A stretch of DNA of 64,000 nt from an uncultured Collinsella sp. Its GTDB lineage: Bacteria > Actinomycetota > Coriobacteriia > Coriobacteriales > Coriobacteriaceae. The DNA lies in assembly GCA_900757615.1 (NCBI GenBank), contig CAAEON010000003.1:1-64000 (forward strand), given 5' to 3'. The position numbers and the translations under genes were made by a program. This document shows, piece by piece, positions 50,694-59,383 of this stretch; position 1 is the stretch's first letter, and each line of letters opens with the position of its first letter. A model generated the notes under the pieces. It saw only the letters and a program-made list of their open reading frames with translations, did not search any database and was not told the origin of the DNA.

Positions 50694-53600
50694 TTATTCA
50701 GAGCGCAGGGCTTCTACGGGGTCTTTTTTGGATGCACTGCGGGCCGGTAGCAGACCGGCAACGACCGTTAGCAGCACCGAAATCGCGATGAGCACCAGCG
50801 CATCCTGCACGGGCAGGCTCATCAGGTTGGGGACCTGTTTGGCCGCAAGCGCCCATGCATTGACCGGGAAGCTCACGAGCACCACGACGACAACGGCAAA
50901 GACACCGGCGATGAGGCCCTCGATAAAGGTCTCGGCGTTGAACACGTTTGCCACGTTGCGCTTCGACGCACCGATCGCACGTAGGATGCCGATCTCCTTC
51001 TTGCGCTCCAGTACGCTGATGTACGTGATGATGCCGATCATGATGGAGCTCACCACCAGACTGATACTCACGAATGCGATGAGCACCAAGCTGATGGTGT
51101 TCACGATGTCGGTCACCGAACCCATGATGATGCCCATGTAGTCGGTGTACGAGATTGCCTGCTCATCGTGGCCGGCGGCTTTGACCTGCTTGTTATACGC
51201 ATCGATGCGATCGAGTACGCGTTCCTTGGCCTCAAAGTCACGTGGGAAAATCTTGACCGAGATGGGGTCCGCCTCGTCCGCATAGCCCAACGTGGTCAGA
51301 TTGTTGTCGTAGGTGAGCTTCGACGCCTTGGCATAGCTCATCATGAGCGAACTCAGGTCCTCGGCGTCCATGTTGAAATGGATGGCACGAGCAAAGGTGC
51401 TCGCATCCACGTGCATGGCGCTCGCCAGGTTGGCAAAATTCGAAGACATCTGCGTCACCATCTGGTCCATAAGCCCCGCTGTGCCCGCCTTGAGCTGGGA
51501 CGATACCGTCGACGCTATCTGCTCGCTGATTACCTTCATCACCTGATCCATAGCCTGCTGCAGATACGGAGCCAGCTGCTTTTGCACATAGTCGGTCATC
51601 GCCTGTTGCAGGCGCTCGGCCAGGGCATCGCCGCCGAGCGCCTTCAATTGAGCCAGGCATTGCTGGGCTGCGGCATCATTCTCAAGATACGTCGAGAATG
51701 CGGCAGCGAGCTTTGACGCGTCTTTAAGATCTTCGGGCGACAGCGCCTTAAACTGATCAGACTGCAAAAAGCCCTCAAACAGTTGGTTGGCAAGTATTCC
51801 CACCTGCTGCATTTGCTCGGGCGTGAGCTCCAGACCGTCAAAGATGCCCGAGAAATCTGGAGCCGGTGCTTTTGCCATGATGTCGCTGAAGTCGATGTCC
51901 TTGCCAACGTCCGAGAGGTCAATGTCCAACCCGGATAAGTCGATACCAGAAAGGTCCATACCGCCGGCCGCACCCGAGAGTGCAGACGCATCAAACGAGA
52001 ACGCGCTCTTGAGCGCCGCCTCGTCCACGCTGAACATGCTGCTCAGATCCACGCCTTGTTTGGCCTCCCCTTGCAGTTCGTCGAAGGTTTTGCCCGTAAA
52101 GACATCCGTCTCGGGGTGAGCAAGCTGCTCCTGCACAATCTGCGAATTTGCGGCGCGTTCCATAAGCTGACGAGTCAGTGCATGCGTATAGGCAATGCCC
52201 GGGGTCAATGCGCTCGCGTTGGCCGTCTCGTTAGGTCGCACCACGCCCACAATGCGCACGTCAATACCGGCGGCAACCTTGGCCGTCATAAAGTCGGCAT
52301 CGTCAGACATGTCAGTCCACATGCCGGTCTCTTCGTTTTTGCGATACGCATCGGCCGGCGACAGCACCTTAAACGTGGTAGACAGCGCATCGTCGTAGGT
52401 AAAGTCGGTGCCGGTCTCGGGCGTTTCGACCCCACCGTCAGCCGTCATAGCGCTGTTTACCAGATCGTTGAGCTCGTCGATATCCAGCGCACCGATGCTG
52501 TAGAGCGTATAGTCGCCCACCGTGCCGCGGCTCGAAAGCACCATTACGGCTTCGTTAGCGGACGTAGGCCAATGCCCCGCCACAACATCGTACTGGCTGT
52601 CGAGCAGGCTCTGGTCGTCGATCATCTCGTTAAAGACCGAGGTTCCCATGGATTCCATGCTCACCGTTGCCGCCGAGCTCGCGCCTCCGCTCATGGCCTC
52701 GGTCATGGCGTTGGGCACCAGCCGAACGGGCTTCTCGTCGCCCTTGCTCAAACGATAGACAACCGGCGTCACGCCGTAGCCATACTGGATAGCATTGACC
52801 TCTTTGTCGATACCGTCGCCGCCGCCATCAAGCCATGCCTTAAAGCTCGTCATATCGTTAGATTTAACGCTTGCGAACATATCCTTTACGGCCGTGACCA
52901 CGGGAATCTTATCGGTTCCCTTAGCCTTTCCGCCGGTAGCGCCATCGGACGAGTCCTCGCCCTTGGACGTATCGTCATCCGTGGCCCCCTGTCCGCCCAT
53001 CATGGACGACAGGTCGTAATCTTGTTTGGAAATCGTAAGCGGGTAACTCGAGAGCGTATCCTCCTCGACCTTTTTGATGTAGCCGTTTACGCCGTTGGAC
53101 AGCGCCAGAATCGCCGCGATACCGATAATGCCAATCGAGCCCGCAAAGGCCGTCATGGCCGTACGGCCCTTCTTGGTCATAAGGTTTCGGGCAGAAAGCC
53201 CCAGCGCCGTCACAAAGCTCATCGAGGTTTTGCGTGTAGGCTTAGCATCGCGACGCGCGGCCTTGGCAACATCAAAGGGGTCGGAATCGTCGGTGATCTT
53301 GCCGTCCGCCAGGGTAACGATGCGCGTGGCGTACCTGTACGCCAGCTCGGGATTGTGCGTGACCATGATGACCAAACGGTCGCGCGCAACGTCCTTGAGC
53401 AAATCCATGACCTGTACGGATGTCGTCGAGTCCAAGGCGCCGGTCGGCTCGTCAGCCAGCACAATCTCGGGATCATTGATCAAGGCGCGGGCAATGGCCA
53501 CGCGCTGCATCTGGCCGCCCGAAAGCTGGCTCGGACGCTTGTTAACGTGCTCGCCCAGACCAACCGCCTCGAGCGCCTTGCGCGCACGCTGGCGGCGCTC

Positions 53601-53948
53601 AGCACGCCCTACGCCCGTGAGCGTGAGCGCCAACTCAACGTTTTCCAAAATGGTCTGATGCGGAATGAGGTTGTAGCTCTGGAACACAAAGCCGATGCGG
53701 TTGTTGCGATAGGCATCCCAATCGCGATCGCGAAAATCCTTGGTCGAGATGCCGTCGATGAGCAGGTCACCAGAATCAAAGTGATCCAGTCCGCCGATAA
53801 CGTTGAGCATCGTAGTTTTACCCGAACCCGAGGGACCCAGAATGGCCACGAACTCGTTATCGCGAAAAGACAGGCTTACGCTGTCGAGCGCTACCTGCGT
53901 AAACGACTGCGTAACGTACCTTTTGCAAATTCCTTTGAGCTCCAGCAT
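50694..53948 (-). CDS. MacB/FtsX-like ABC transporter with large extracellular domain
   Basis: A 1084-residue fusion. Residues about 1-225 are the ABC ATPase: GPSGSGKTTML (Walker A), LSGGQMQRVAIARAL (signature), IVLADEPTGALDS (Walker B). A helix near 265 leads into an extracellular domain of about 650 residues, followed by the FtsX-type permease: three helices in the last 170 residues (SLVVSSIMIGIITYISVLERKKEIGILRAIGAS) ending PARSASKKDPVEALRSE. Such MacB-type proteins move lipoproteins, peptides or antibiotics through mechanotransmission. In the extracellular part lies an Asp-rich stretch (GIDLSGLDIDLSDVG). The start at 53948 follows GGAGAGG. Ligand unknown. Confidence 0.9.
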   Translation of the reverse strand: MLELKGICKRYVTQSFTQVALDSVSLSFRDNEFVAILGPSGSGKTTMLNVIGGLDHFDSGDLLIDGISTKDFRDRDWDAYRNNRIGFVFQSYNLIPHQTILENVELALTLTGVGRAERRQRARKALEAVGLGEHVNKRPSQLSGGQMQRVAIARALINDPEIVLADEPTGALDSTTSVQVMDLLKDVARDRLVIMVTHNPELAYRYATRIVTLADGKITDDSDPFDVAKAARRDAKPTRKTSMSFVTALGLSARNLMTKKGRTAMTAFAGSIGIIGIAAILALSNGVNGYIKKVEEDTLSSYPLTISKQDYDLSSMMGGQGATDDDTSKGEDSSDGATGGKAKGTDKIPVVTAVKDMFASVKSNDMTSFKAWLDGGGDGIDKEVNAIQYGYGVTPVVYRLSKGDEKPVRLVPNAMTEAMSGGASSAATVSMESMGTSVFNEMIDDQSLLDSQYDVVAGHWPTSANEAVMVLSSRGTVGDYTLYSIGALDIDELNDLVNSAMTADGGVETPETGTDFTYDDALSTTFKVLSPADAYRKNEETGMWTDMSDDADFMTAKVAAGIDVRIVGVVRPNETANASALTPGIAYTHALTRQLMERAANSQIVQEQLAHPETDVFTGKTFDELQGEAKQGVDLSSMFSVDEAALKSAFSFDASALSGAAGGMDLSGIDLSGLDIDLSDVGKDIDFSDIMAKAPAPDFSGIFDGLELTPEQMQQVGILANQLFEGFLQSDQFKALSPEDLKDASKLAAAFSTYLENDAAAQQCLAQLKALGGDALAERLQQAMTDYVQKQLAPYLQQAMDQVMKVISEQIASTVSSQLKAGTAGLMDQMVTQMSSNFANLASAMHVDASTFARAIHFNMDAEDLSSLMMSYAKASKLTYDNNLTTLGYADEADPISVKIFPRDFEAKERVLDRIDAYNKQVKAAGHDEQAISYTDYMGIIMGSVTDIVNTISLVLIAFVSISLVVSSIMIGIITYISVLERKKEIGILRAIGASKRNVANVFNAETFIEGLIAGVFAVVVVVLVSFPVNAWALAAKQVPNLMSLPVQDALVLIAISVLLTVVAGLLPARSASKKDPVEALRSE

Positions 53949-54092
53949 GGACGGCAACCTCTCCTGCGCAGGCACCCTGCCCGCTCTCCCCCGCCGTTCG
54001 TATTCGACGCGTTTGTCCTACTCTATCCCCATTTTTCACCGACACCAGTGAGGAATGCAACGAAGCGCGCCAAAAAACGAACGGGACGACGC

Positions 54093-54120
54093 CAAAAAAG
54101 AGGTCCCGAGCGGGACCTCT
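54093..54120 (-). terminator. Terminator of the TlpA-polyferredoxin operon
   Basis: On the minus strand AGAGGTCCCG (54120-54111) pairs with CGGGACCTCT (54108-54099), followed by a run of six T (54099-54094). It lies 79 bases after the TlpA stop codon. Confidence 0.9.
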
Positions 54121-54199
54121 ATATAGTGGAGCTTATCTTGAAAGGTAGCGGACTACTTCGCACAGCGGCGCACGGTCTTCGCCATGCTTTACGCGTTTT

Positions 54200-55171
54200 C
54201 TACTGCTCGCTATTCGCAATCGCCTGGTCGATAAGCTTGTCGAGTGCTGCGCGCTGCTCGGCGGAGCTGATGGCTCCCACGATTGGATCCCCTACGATGT
54301 TGCCATTCTGATCGATGACATACGTTGTCGGGAACGAGAACAAATTTGACGTAAACTTACCGGCATCGCTATCCGACTTGAACCAGATGTTCTTATACGT
54401 CACGCCCTTCTTGCTCAGCACGTCCTTGGCATCTGCAATCTCGCCCTTGTTGCCATCGAGCGTAAAGGAATTAACGCCCACGACCTGGCCGCCCTTCTCG
54501 GCAAGCTCCTTGTTGAGCTTCTCCAGATCGCCCAACTCTCCCACGCACGGCTTGCAGGTGGTAAACCAGAAGTTCATGACGGTGACCTTGTTCTTGGAGA
54601 ACAGCTCGTCGCTGTTCACGTCGTTGCCATCCAGATCTTTGCCCTTAAAGCTGGGGAACTTCGTCTCCTCGCTCGAAGCATTGGCACCAGCCGTCATGCC
54701 AGCGGTCGAAGCGTCGACGCTCTCGCCTGCACTCGGCGTGCTTCCACAGCCGGGAAACTCCTTCTCCAAGCTCTCGAGCTTGTCCTCGATCTCCTTGATC
54801 TGCTGCGCACCGGCCTTGAGCGTCTTAAGCTCATCCGCCGTGAACTCATCCTTGGCGCCGTCGATGGTCTTGAGCAGGAAATCGCCGTAATTGCTGCCGT
54901 CCTCAATCATTGCCGAGTCTTTATTTGCCGCATTGAATACCTTTTCCCACAGCGCGTTATCACTCGAAAGGATATCGTTCTCCTTTTTCATGAGCTTCGC
55001 ATACAGCTCGGCGGCCTCGTCGGCATTGGTCGGCTCCTGCGCAGTGAGTTCTGCGATCTTAGGATCGGAGCTCGCAGATTCGCTCGCATTGCCACCGGGC
55101 GCCGAACACGCCACAAGGCACAAGGCCAATACCGGCACCATAAACAGGGCCGCAATCTTAGAAAGCTTCAT
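54200..55171 (-). CDS. TlpA/ResA-like thioredoxin lipoprotein
   Basis: A 323-residue lipoprotein. The signal peptide ends in LVAC with the lipid-modified Cys22. A helical acidic region follows (about residues 30-140), then the thioredoxin domain with WFTTCKPCVGEL (CxxC), FPTTYVIDQNG with the cis-Pro, and the usual C-terminal helix. Such proteins reduce disulfides on the outside of the membrane, for instance in cytochrome c maturation or protein folding. It is the last gene of the CXXC protein, polyferredoxin and TlpA unit, 29 bases after the polyferredoxin gene. The start at 55171 follows GGAGGA by 7 bases; an ATG two codons earlier overlaps that site. Confidence 0.9.
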   Translation of the reverse strand: MKLSKIAALFMVPVLALCLVACSAPGGNASESASSDPKIAELTAQEPTNADEAAELYAKLMKKENDILSSDNALWEKVFNAANKDSAMIEDGSNYGDFLLKTIDGAKDEFTADELKTLKAGAQQIKEIEDKLESLEKEFPGCGSTPSAGESVDASTAGMTAGANASSEETKFPSFKGKDLDGNDVNSDELFSKNKVTVMNFWFTTCKPCVGELGDLEKLNKELAEKGGQVVGVNSFTLDGNKGEIADAKDVLSKKGVTYKNIWFKSDSDAGKFTSNLFSFPTTYVIDQNGNIVGDPIVGAISSAEQRAALDKLIDQAIANSEQ

Positions 55172-55200
55172 GGTCATTCCTCCGTTTTGTCGAAGCTTGT

Positions 55201-56103
55201 TTACTTTTTATCGGCGGTCAAGGGAAGCTTTTCCGCCGACACATCCAGGCCATAGCGATAGCTGATGGCGTCGACGGGACAGGCCCCGATGCACTTTCCG
55301 CACCGGATACATTCGGCATGATTGGGCGCGCGGACCACATCAACGTCCATCTGACAAACCTTTGAGCACTTGCCGCACGAGACACATTTGCATGCGTCAA
55401 CCCGAATCCCCAGTAGGGACACCCTATTCATGAGCGCATAGAATGCGCCGAGTGGACAAATCCATTTGCAGAAGGGGCGGTAGAACAAAACGCTCAGCAC
55501 TACCATGGCAATGAGAACGGCAAGTTTCCAAGTAAAGAGCTGCCCCAGCGCAGATCGAATGCCGGCATTGGCAATGGCCAGCGGAATGGCGCCCTCGAGC
55601 ACACCCTGTGGACAGATGTACTTGCAAAAGAACGGGTCCCCCATCCCCACATCGTTGACCACCAAGACGGGCAGCAGCACCACGGCAAACAGCAGCACGA
55701 CGTACTTGATGTACGTAAGCGCCTTGAGCCTTTTTGTCGAAAGCTTTTTGCCGGGGATCTTATGCAGCAGCTCCTGCAGCCAGCCAAACGGGCACAGAAA
55801 GCCGCATACAAAGCGTCCCAGCAGCACGCCGAGCAAAATGAGCGTACCGGTAACATAGTAAGAAAAGTTGAACTTGGATGAACCTACCACCGACTGGAAC
55901 GACCCGATGGGGCACGCACCCGATGCCGCGGGGCACGAATAGCAGTTAAGTCCAGGTACGCAGACCGTTTTTCCCGCGCCCTGATAGATGCCGCCTTTGG
56001 CAAAGTTTGGCAGGTGAATGTTGGTGACGAGCGTCGCCGCCGCCTGAATGAATCCGCGAAATCGAGCCAAAACATGCGACGCAGTGTTTTCTCTTTTATC
56101 CAA
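55201..56103 (-). CDS. Polyferredoxin membrane protein (4Fe-4S, NapH/RnfB-like)
   Basis: A 300-residue membrane protein with at least four hydrophobic helices and three kinds of cysteine clusters. In the membrane part are CYSCPAASGACP, FLCPFGWLQ, FCKYICPQG and FCKWICPLG; at the C-terminal end two ferredoxin motifs, CVSCGKCSKVCQMD and CIRCGKCIGACPVD, bind two [4Fe-4S] clusters. It probably passes electrons from the cytoplasm through the membrane to the extracellular thioredoxin. The start is inferred as TTG at 56103, overlapping the stop of the CXXC microprotein by 8 bases; longer frames start with poor TTG or ATG codons inside that gene. Confidence 0.85.
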   Translation of the reverse strand: MDKRENTASHVLARFRGFIQAAATLVTNIHLPNFAKGGIYQGAGKTVCVPGLNCYSCPAASGACPIGSFQSVVGSSKFNFSYYVTGTLILLGVLLGRFVCGFLCPFGWLQELLHKIPGKKLSTKRLKALTYIKYVVLLFAVVLLPVLVVNDVGMGDPFFCKYICPQGVLEGAIPLAIANAGIRSALGQLFTWKLAVLIAMVVLSVLFYRPFCKWICPLGAFYALMNRVSLLGIRVDACKCVSCGKCSKVCQMDVDVVRAPNHAECIRCGKCIGACPVDAISYRYGLDVSAEKLPLTADKK

Positions 56104-56242
56104 TTCCGATACACTCCAAGCACAGCCTAATCGCTTTGGCCAGCACGGCATCCGCCTCGCCACGCATAACGCCAAAGCACACCATGGCAATTCCGACGAT
56201 CAACAAAGCGACCTGTACCACGGGTTTTACCGCTTTGAACAA
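56096..56242 (-). CDS. CD1871A-like CXXC microprotein (48 residues)
   Basis: A reading frame too short for usual gene finders: TTG start at 56242, eight bases after AAAGGAG. The protein has one hydrophobic helix (about residues 8-25) and a conserved-looking tail RGEADAVLAKAIRLCLECIGIG, in which CLEC is the CXXC motif. That tail matches the small CXXC proteins known from clostridia as the CD1871A family, which accompany polyferredoxin and TlpA genes. The same neighbours are found here. The short overlap with the next gene suggests translational coupling. The role in electron transfer to extracellular thiols is inferred. Confidence 0.8.
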   Translation of the reverse strand: MFKAVKPVVQVALLIVGIAMVCFGVMRGEADAVLAKAIRLCLECIGIG

Positions 56243-56332
56243 CCTGACCACTCCTTTCGTTACGCGACCATTGGACCATATCGGCTATAAAATCCGTGTT
56301 AAGCGCGATTTGAAATGTGCAAGGAGACTGTT

Positions 56333-57007
56333 ATGCGTATTTTGATCGTCGAGGACGAGCGGGCGCTGTGTGACGCAATCGCGCGCAGCTTGCGAAACCT
56401 GGCGTACAGCGTCGACTGCTGTCACGACGGACAGGAGGCGCTCGACCTACTGGACGTTGAGGCCTTCGACCTCGTGGTACTCGACCTCAACCTTCCCTGC
56501 ATCGACGGCATGACCGTACTCAGGGAACTTAGGAAAACTGACTGCGAGACTAAGGTACTGATTCTGTCCGCACGTGGCGAAGTATCCGATAAAGTCGCCG
56601 GACTCGATGCAGGCGCCAACGACTACCTCACCAAGCCGTTTCATCTGGACGAGCTTGCGGCACGCATACGCAGCCTTACCCTCAGGCGCTTTACACAAAG
56701 CGACATAGTTTTAACCTGCGGAAAGCTCCGTTTTGACACCAAGGCGCGCATCGCTTCCGTGGACAGCGAGGCTTTATCTCTTACGCGCAAGGAAACGGGA
56801 ATCTTGGAATACCTGATGCTTAATCAGGGGCGTCCGGTAAGTCAAGAGGAGCTTATCGAGCATGTATGGGACAGCGGCGTCAACAGCTTTAGCAACGCGA
56901 CCCGCGTTCATATCTCGTCGCTCCGAAAAAAGTTGCGCAGCGCTTTGGGATACGACCCCATTCGCAATCGGATTGGAGAGGGCTACGTTATGGAGGACAG
57001 TGAATGA
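56333..57007 (+). CDS. OmpR-family response regulator
   Basis: A 224-residue response regulator. The receiver domain has MRILIVEDERAL, phospho-acceptor Asp51 in LVVLDLNLP and Lys101 in DYLTKPF; the C-terminal winged helix (from about 130) has SLTRKETGILEYL and IGEGYVM. It is encoded with its histidine kinase (overlap of 4 bases). The gene diverges from the CXXC protein-polyferredoxin-TlpA operon, with 90 bases between the start codons, so this operon is a plausible target. The ATG at 56333 follows AAGGAG. Confidence 0.93.
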   Translation: MRILIVEDERALCDAIARSLRNLAYSVDCCHDGQEALDLLDVEAFDLVVLDLNLPCIDGMTVLRELRKTDCETKVLILSARGEVSDKVAGLDAGANDYLTKPFHLDELAARIRSLTLRRFTQSDIVLTCGKLRFDTKARIASVDSEALSLTRKETGILEYLMLNQGRPVSQEELIEHVWDSGVNSFSNATRVHISSLRKKLRSALGYDPIRNRIGEGYVMEDSE

Positions 57008-58155
57008 AAAGGCTTTCGCTGCAATGGCGCATAACGATTATGACGGCACTGCTCACGTGTGCGGCATGCGTGCTGACGAACTGCCTGGTCGGCTATACGG
57101 GCATGCGCTACATGGATGCCATCGGCAGTGACATCTCGGCCTTTACCGCAACCGGCGAAAAATCGCCCCAGGCGTTCGACCCAACGAAAGCGACCCTCGA
57201 TGACGAGGTCACGATCGTCGTAAACGACGCACAAGAGTCTTTTGGCACGACAGCCTGGTACATCACGGCTGGAGTCACACTCCTTGGCGGCGTGCTGGCA
57301 TACTTTGCGAGCGGCCGTGCACTCAAACCGCTACGGGCTTTTGCCGCTCAGGTCGAGCGTGTGCAGCCTGACAACCTAAGCGAAATCAGACTCAGTGAAG
57401 ATGTGCCCACCGAGCTACAACGATGCAGCGCCTCATTCAACGATATGATTAGCCGACTCGACGAAGGTTTCTCCGCGCAGCGTCAATTTACCGGCAACGC
57501 CGCACACGAGCTGCGCACCCCGCTCGCCCTTATGCAGGCACAGATTGAACTATTCATCTCCGAGCACTCCGGTTTGCAACCCGAAACAGCCGAGCTACTC
57601 GGCCTGCTACAAGAACAAACTGATCGGATGTCACGGATGACCAAGGTGTTGCTCGAGATGAGTGAGCTCCGCAGCGTTCCTTGCGAGGACGATGTTGAAC
57701 TTGGTCCCTTGTCCGAAGAGGTCCTCACCGACCTTGCGCCACTTGCCGAAAAAAAGGACATAGCCCTCAATTGTGCTGGAGACGCTTTAGTAATCGGGAG
57801 CGACACGCTCCTCTATCGGCTGGTGTTTAACCTGGTCGAAAATGCCATTCGTTACAGCCGCCCCGGCTCGACTGTCAACGTCTCCATCTGCGACAACAAC
57901 AGCCACGTGCTCCTGCGAGTCGAGGACCAGGGCCCGGGAATACCCAAGCAGTACCGAGAGAGCATCTTCCAGCCGTTCTTTCGCCTAGACAAATCCCGCA
58001 GCAGGGCATACGGCGGCGCAGGACTCGGACTAGCGCTCGTTTGGGAGATTGCAGCGCTTCACGGTGGCACGGTAGAGGTCGAAACAAGTTCCGAGAACGG
58101 GACCACTATGCTCGTAAGCCTTCCAAAACGATCCGCAGCGTTACCCGAACAGTAA
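57004..58155 (+). CDS. Sensor histidine kinase (HisKA)
   Basis: A 383-residue kinase with two membrane helices (about residues 10-32 and 83-103) enclosing a short extracellular loop of about 50 residues, a HAMP-like linker (GRALKPLRAFAAQVERV), the HisKA domain with His168 in NAAHELRTPLA, and the HATPase domain with NLVENAIRYSRPG, EDQGPGIP and GGAGLGLALV. The small outer loop suggests sensing in or near the membrane. It pairs with the OmpR-type regulator upstream. The membrane redox operon is divergent, so redox or envelope state is a possible signal. Confidence 0.93.
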   Translation: MKRLSLQWRITIMTALLTCAACVLTNCLVGYTGMRYMDAIGSDISAFTATGEKSPQAFDPTKATLDDEVTIVVNDAQESFGTTAWYITAGVTLLGGVLAYFASGRALKPLRAFAAQVERVQPDNLSEIRLSEDVPTELQRCSASFNDMISRLDEGFSAQRQFTGNAAHELRTPLALMQAQIELFISEHSGLQPETAELLGLLQEQTDRMSRMTKVLLEMSELRSVPCEDDVELGPLSEEVLTDLAPLAEKKDIALNCAGDALVIGSDTLLYRLVFNLVENAIRYSRPGSTVNVSICDNNSHVLLRVEDQGPGIPKQYRESIFQPFFRLDKSRSRAYGGAGLGLALVWEIAALHGGTVEVETSSENGTTMLVSLPKRSAALPEQ

Positions 58156-58223
58156 AACAAAAGGGGTCCCGAGCAACAGGAGTACAATTGCTGCTATTGT
58201 TGCCAGCTGTTGGGAGATGGAAG

Positions 58224-59228
58224 ATGGACTGCGATGGCTACCCATGCGTTCCCATGCCGTTGATGTGCACTGCCTTTGTGCCGGGGCAGATTGACGCTGC
58301 GGTTGCAGGCATTTCCGACCCCAATTCACGCGCCATTGCCACGGCAGAAGCGCTGTACTTTCGCGGACAGGCCACCCTCGCTGCCAAGACGGCGCGCCCC
58401 TATCTTGACGCCACCGATCCCGCGCTGCGCTATTCCGCATGCTTTATCTGCGGATACGCCAGCCTGTCGCTCAACCGTATCGCTGACGCCCGCCGGTGCC
58501 TTGCTGGCATCCTCGATACGCCGGCTGACGAGGAATCGCCCGCCGTCCACGCCACGCATATCCTGTTCGCCTCGGCCGCGAGCGTCCTGCTGCACTTGCC
58601 TTCCCCGTATTCCGCCGAAGAGTTTTATCCGCTTGCGGCGCATCTGCCCGAAGGCCTACGCCTGTTCGCCAGCTACGTGATGGCGCATGCCCTGTACCTG
58701 CGCGGCGAATATGGCCGCAGTCTGGGCATGGCGGAAAACGCCCTGATCATGAAACAGGGAAGCTATCCGATCTCGGAACTGTTCCTTCACCTGGTAGCTT
58801 CCATGGCATGCATGAGCCTCAAGGACATCGACGCCGCAAAGGCACACTTCGGAACCGCTTGGAACATTGCGCGTCCCGACGGCCTTATCGAGCTCATTGG
58901 CGAGCACCACGGCCTTTTACAGGGGCTCATCGAGGCGTGCCTAAAAACGCAATGCCCTGACGACTTCGCTCGCATCATCGAGATCACGTACCGCTTCAGC
59001 TACGGCTGGCGGCGCATCCACAACCCCGATTCGGGCGAGGACGTGGCCGACGATCTAACGACCACGGAATTCACCATGGCCATGCTCGCCTGTCGTGGGT
59101 GGACCAACGCCGAAATCGCACGCCATATGGGAGTATCGCCGGGCACCGTCAAAAACCGCCTATCCGGCGTATACGCAAAGCTTGGCATCGGCACACGCGC
59201 CGAGCTGGTCGCGCATATGTTGCGTTAG
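58224..59228 (+). CDS. LuxR-type regulator with helical-repeat sensor domain
   Basis: A 334-residue protein. The N-terminal 260 residues are all-helical with TPR-like spacing (YSACFICGYASLSLNRIADARRCL, GEYGRSLGMAENALIMKQG) and the last 65 residues are a LuxR helix-turn-helix: ACRGWTNAEIARHMGVSPGTVKNRLSGVYAKLGIGTRAELVAHML. Coriobacteriia have many regulators of this LuxR-solo type. The ATG at 58224 follows GGGAG. It lies 68 bases after the kinase gene and may be transcribed with it. It is 155 bases upstream of the large surface protein, whose gene may be a target; that is inference. Confidence 0.88.
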   Translation: MDCDGYPCVPMPLMCTAFVPGQIDAAVAGISDPNSRAIATAEALYFRGQATLAAKTARPYLDATDPALRYSACFICGYASLSLNRIADARRCLAGILDTPADEESPAVHATHILFASAASVLLHLPSPYSAEEFYPLAAHLPEGLRLFASYVMAHALYLRGEYGRSLGMAENALIMKQGSYPISELFLHLVASMACMSLKDIDAAKAHFGTAWNIARPDGLIELIGEHHGLLQGLIEACLKTQCPDDFARIIEITYRFSYGWRRIHNPDSGEDVADDLTTTEFTMAMLACRGWTNAEIARHMGVSPGTVKNRLSGVYAKLGIGTRAELVAHMLR

Positions 59229-59383
59229 CGACCGGGCTGCCAAGCGCATCGAACGCGTTCCGGAACCCAGCGCTTCGCTCGATCAATTTGGACATTTTGA
59301 CCCTTGAATGGCACTACCGCCACGGGGCGCCTTCTCGCAAAATTGGATTATTTCCACCGATATTTGCGGGATGGGAGCCCAAG

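Noticed and set aside
52056..54311. A 751-codon open frame on the plus strand
   Set aside because: Antisense to the MacB-like transporter, low-complexity His/Arg/Gly/Val composition, no motif.
55201..56190. Longer start of the polyferredoxin protein at 56190 or 56151
   Set aside because: Those starts fall inside the CXXC microprotein gene, have poor ribosome binding sites and add residues that look like a frame-shifted reading of the small gene.
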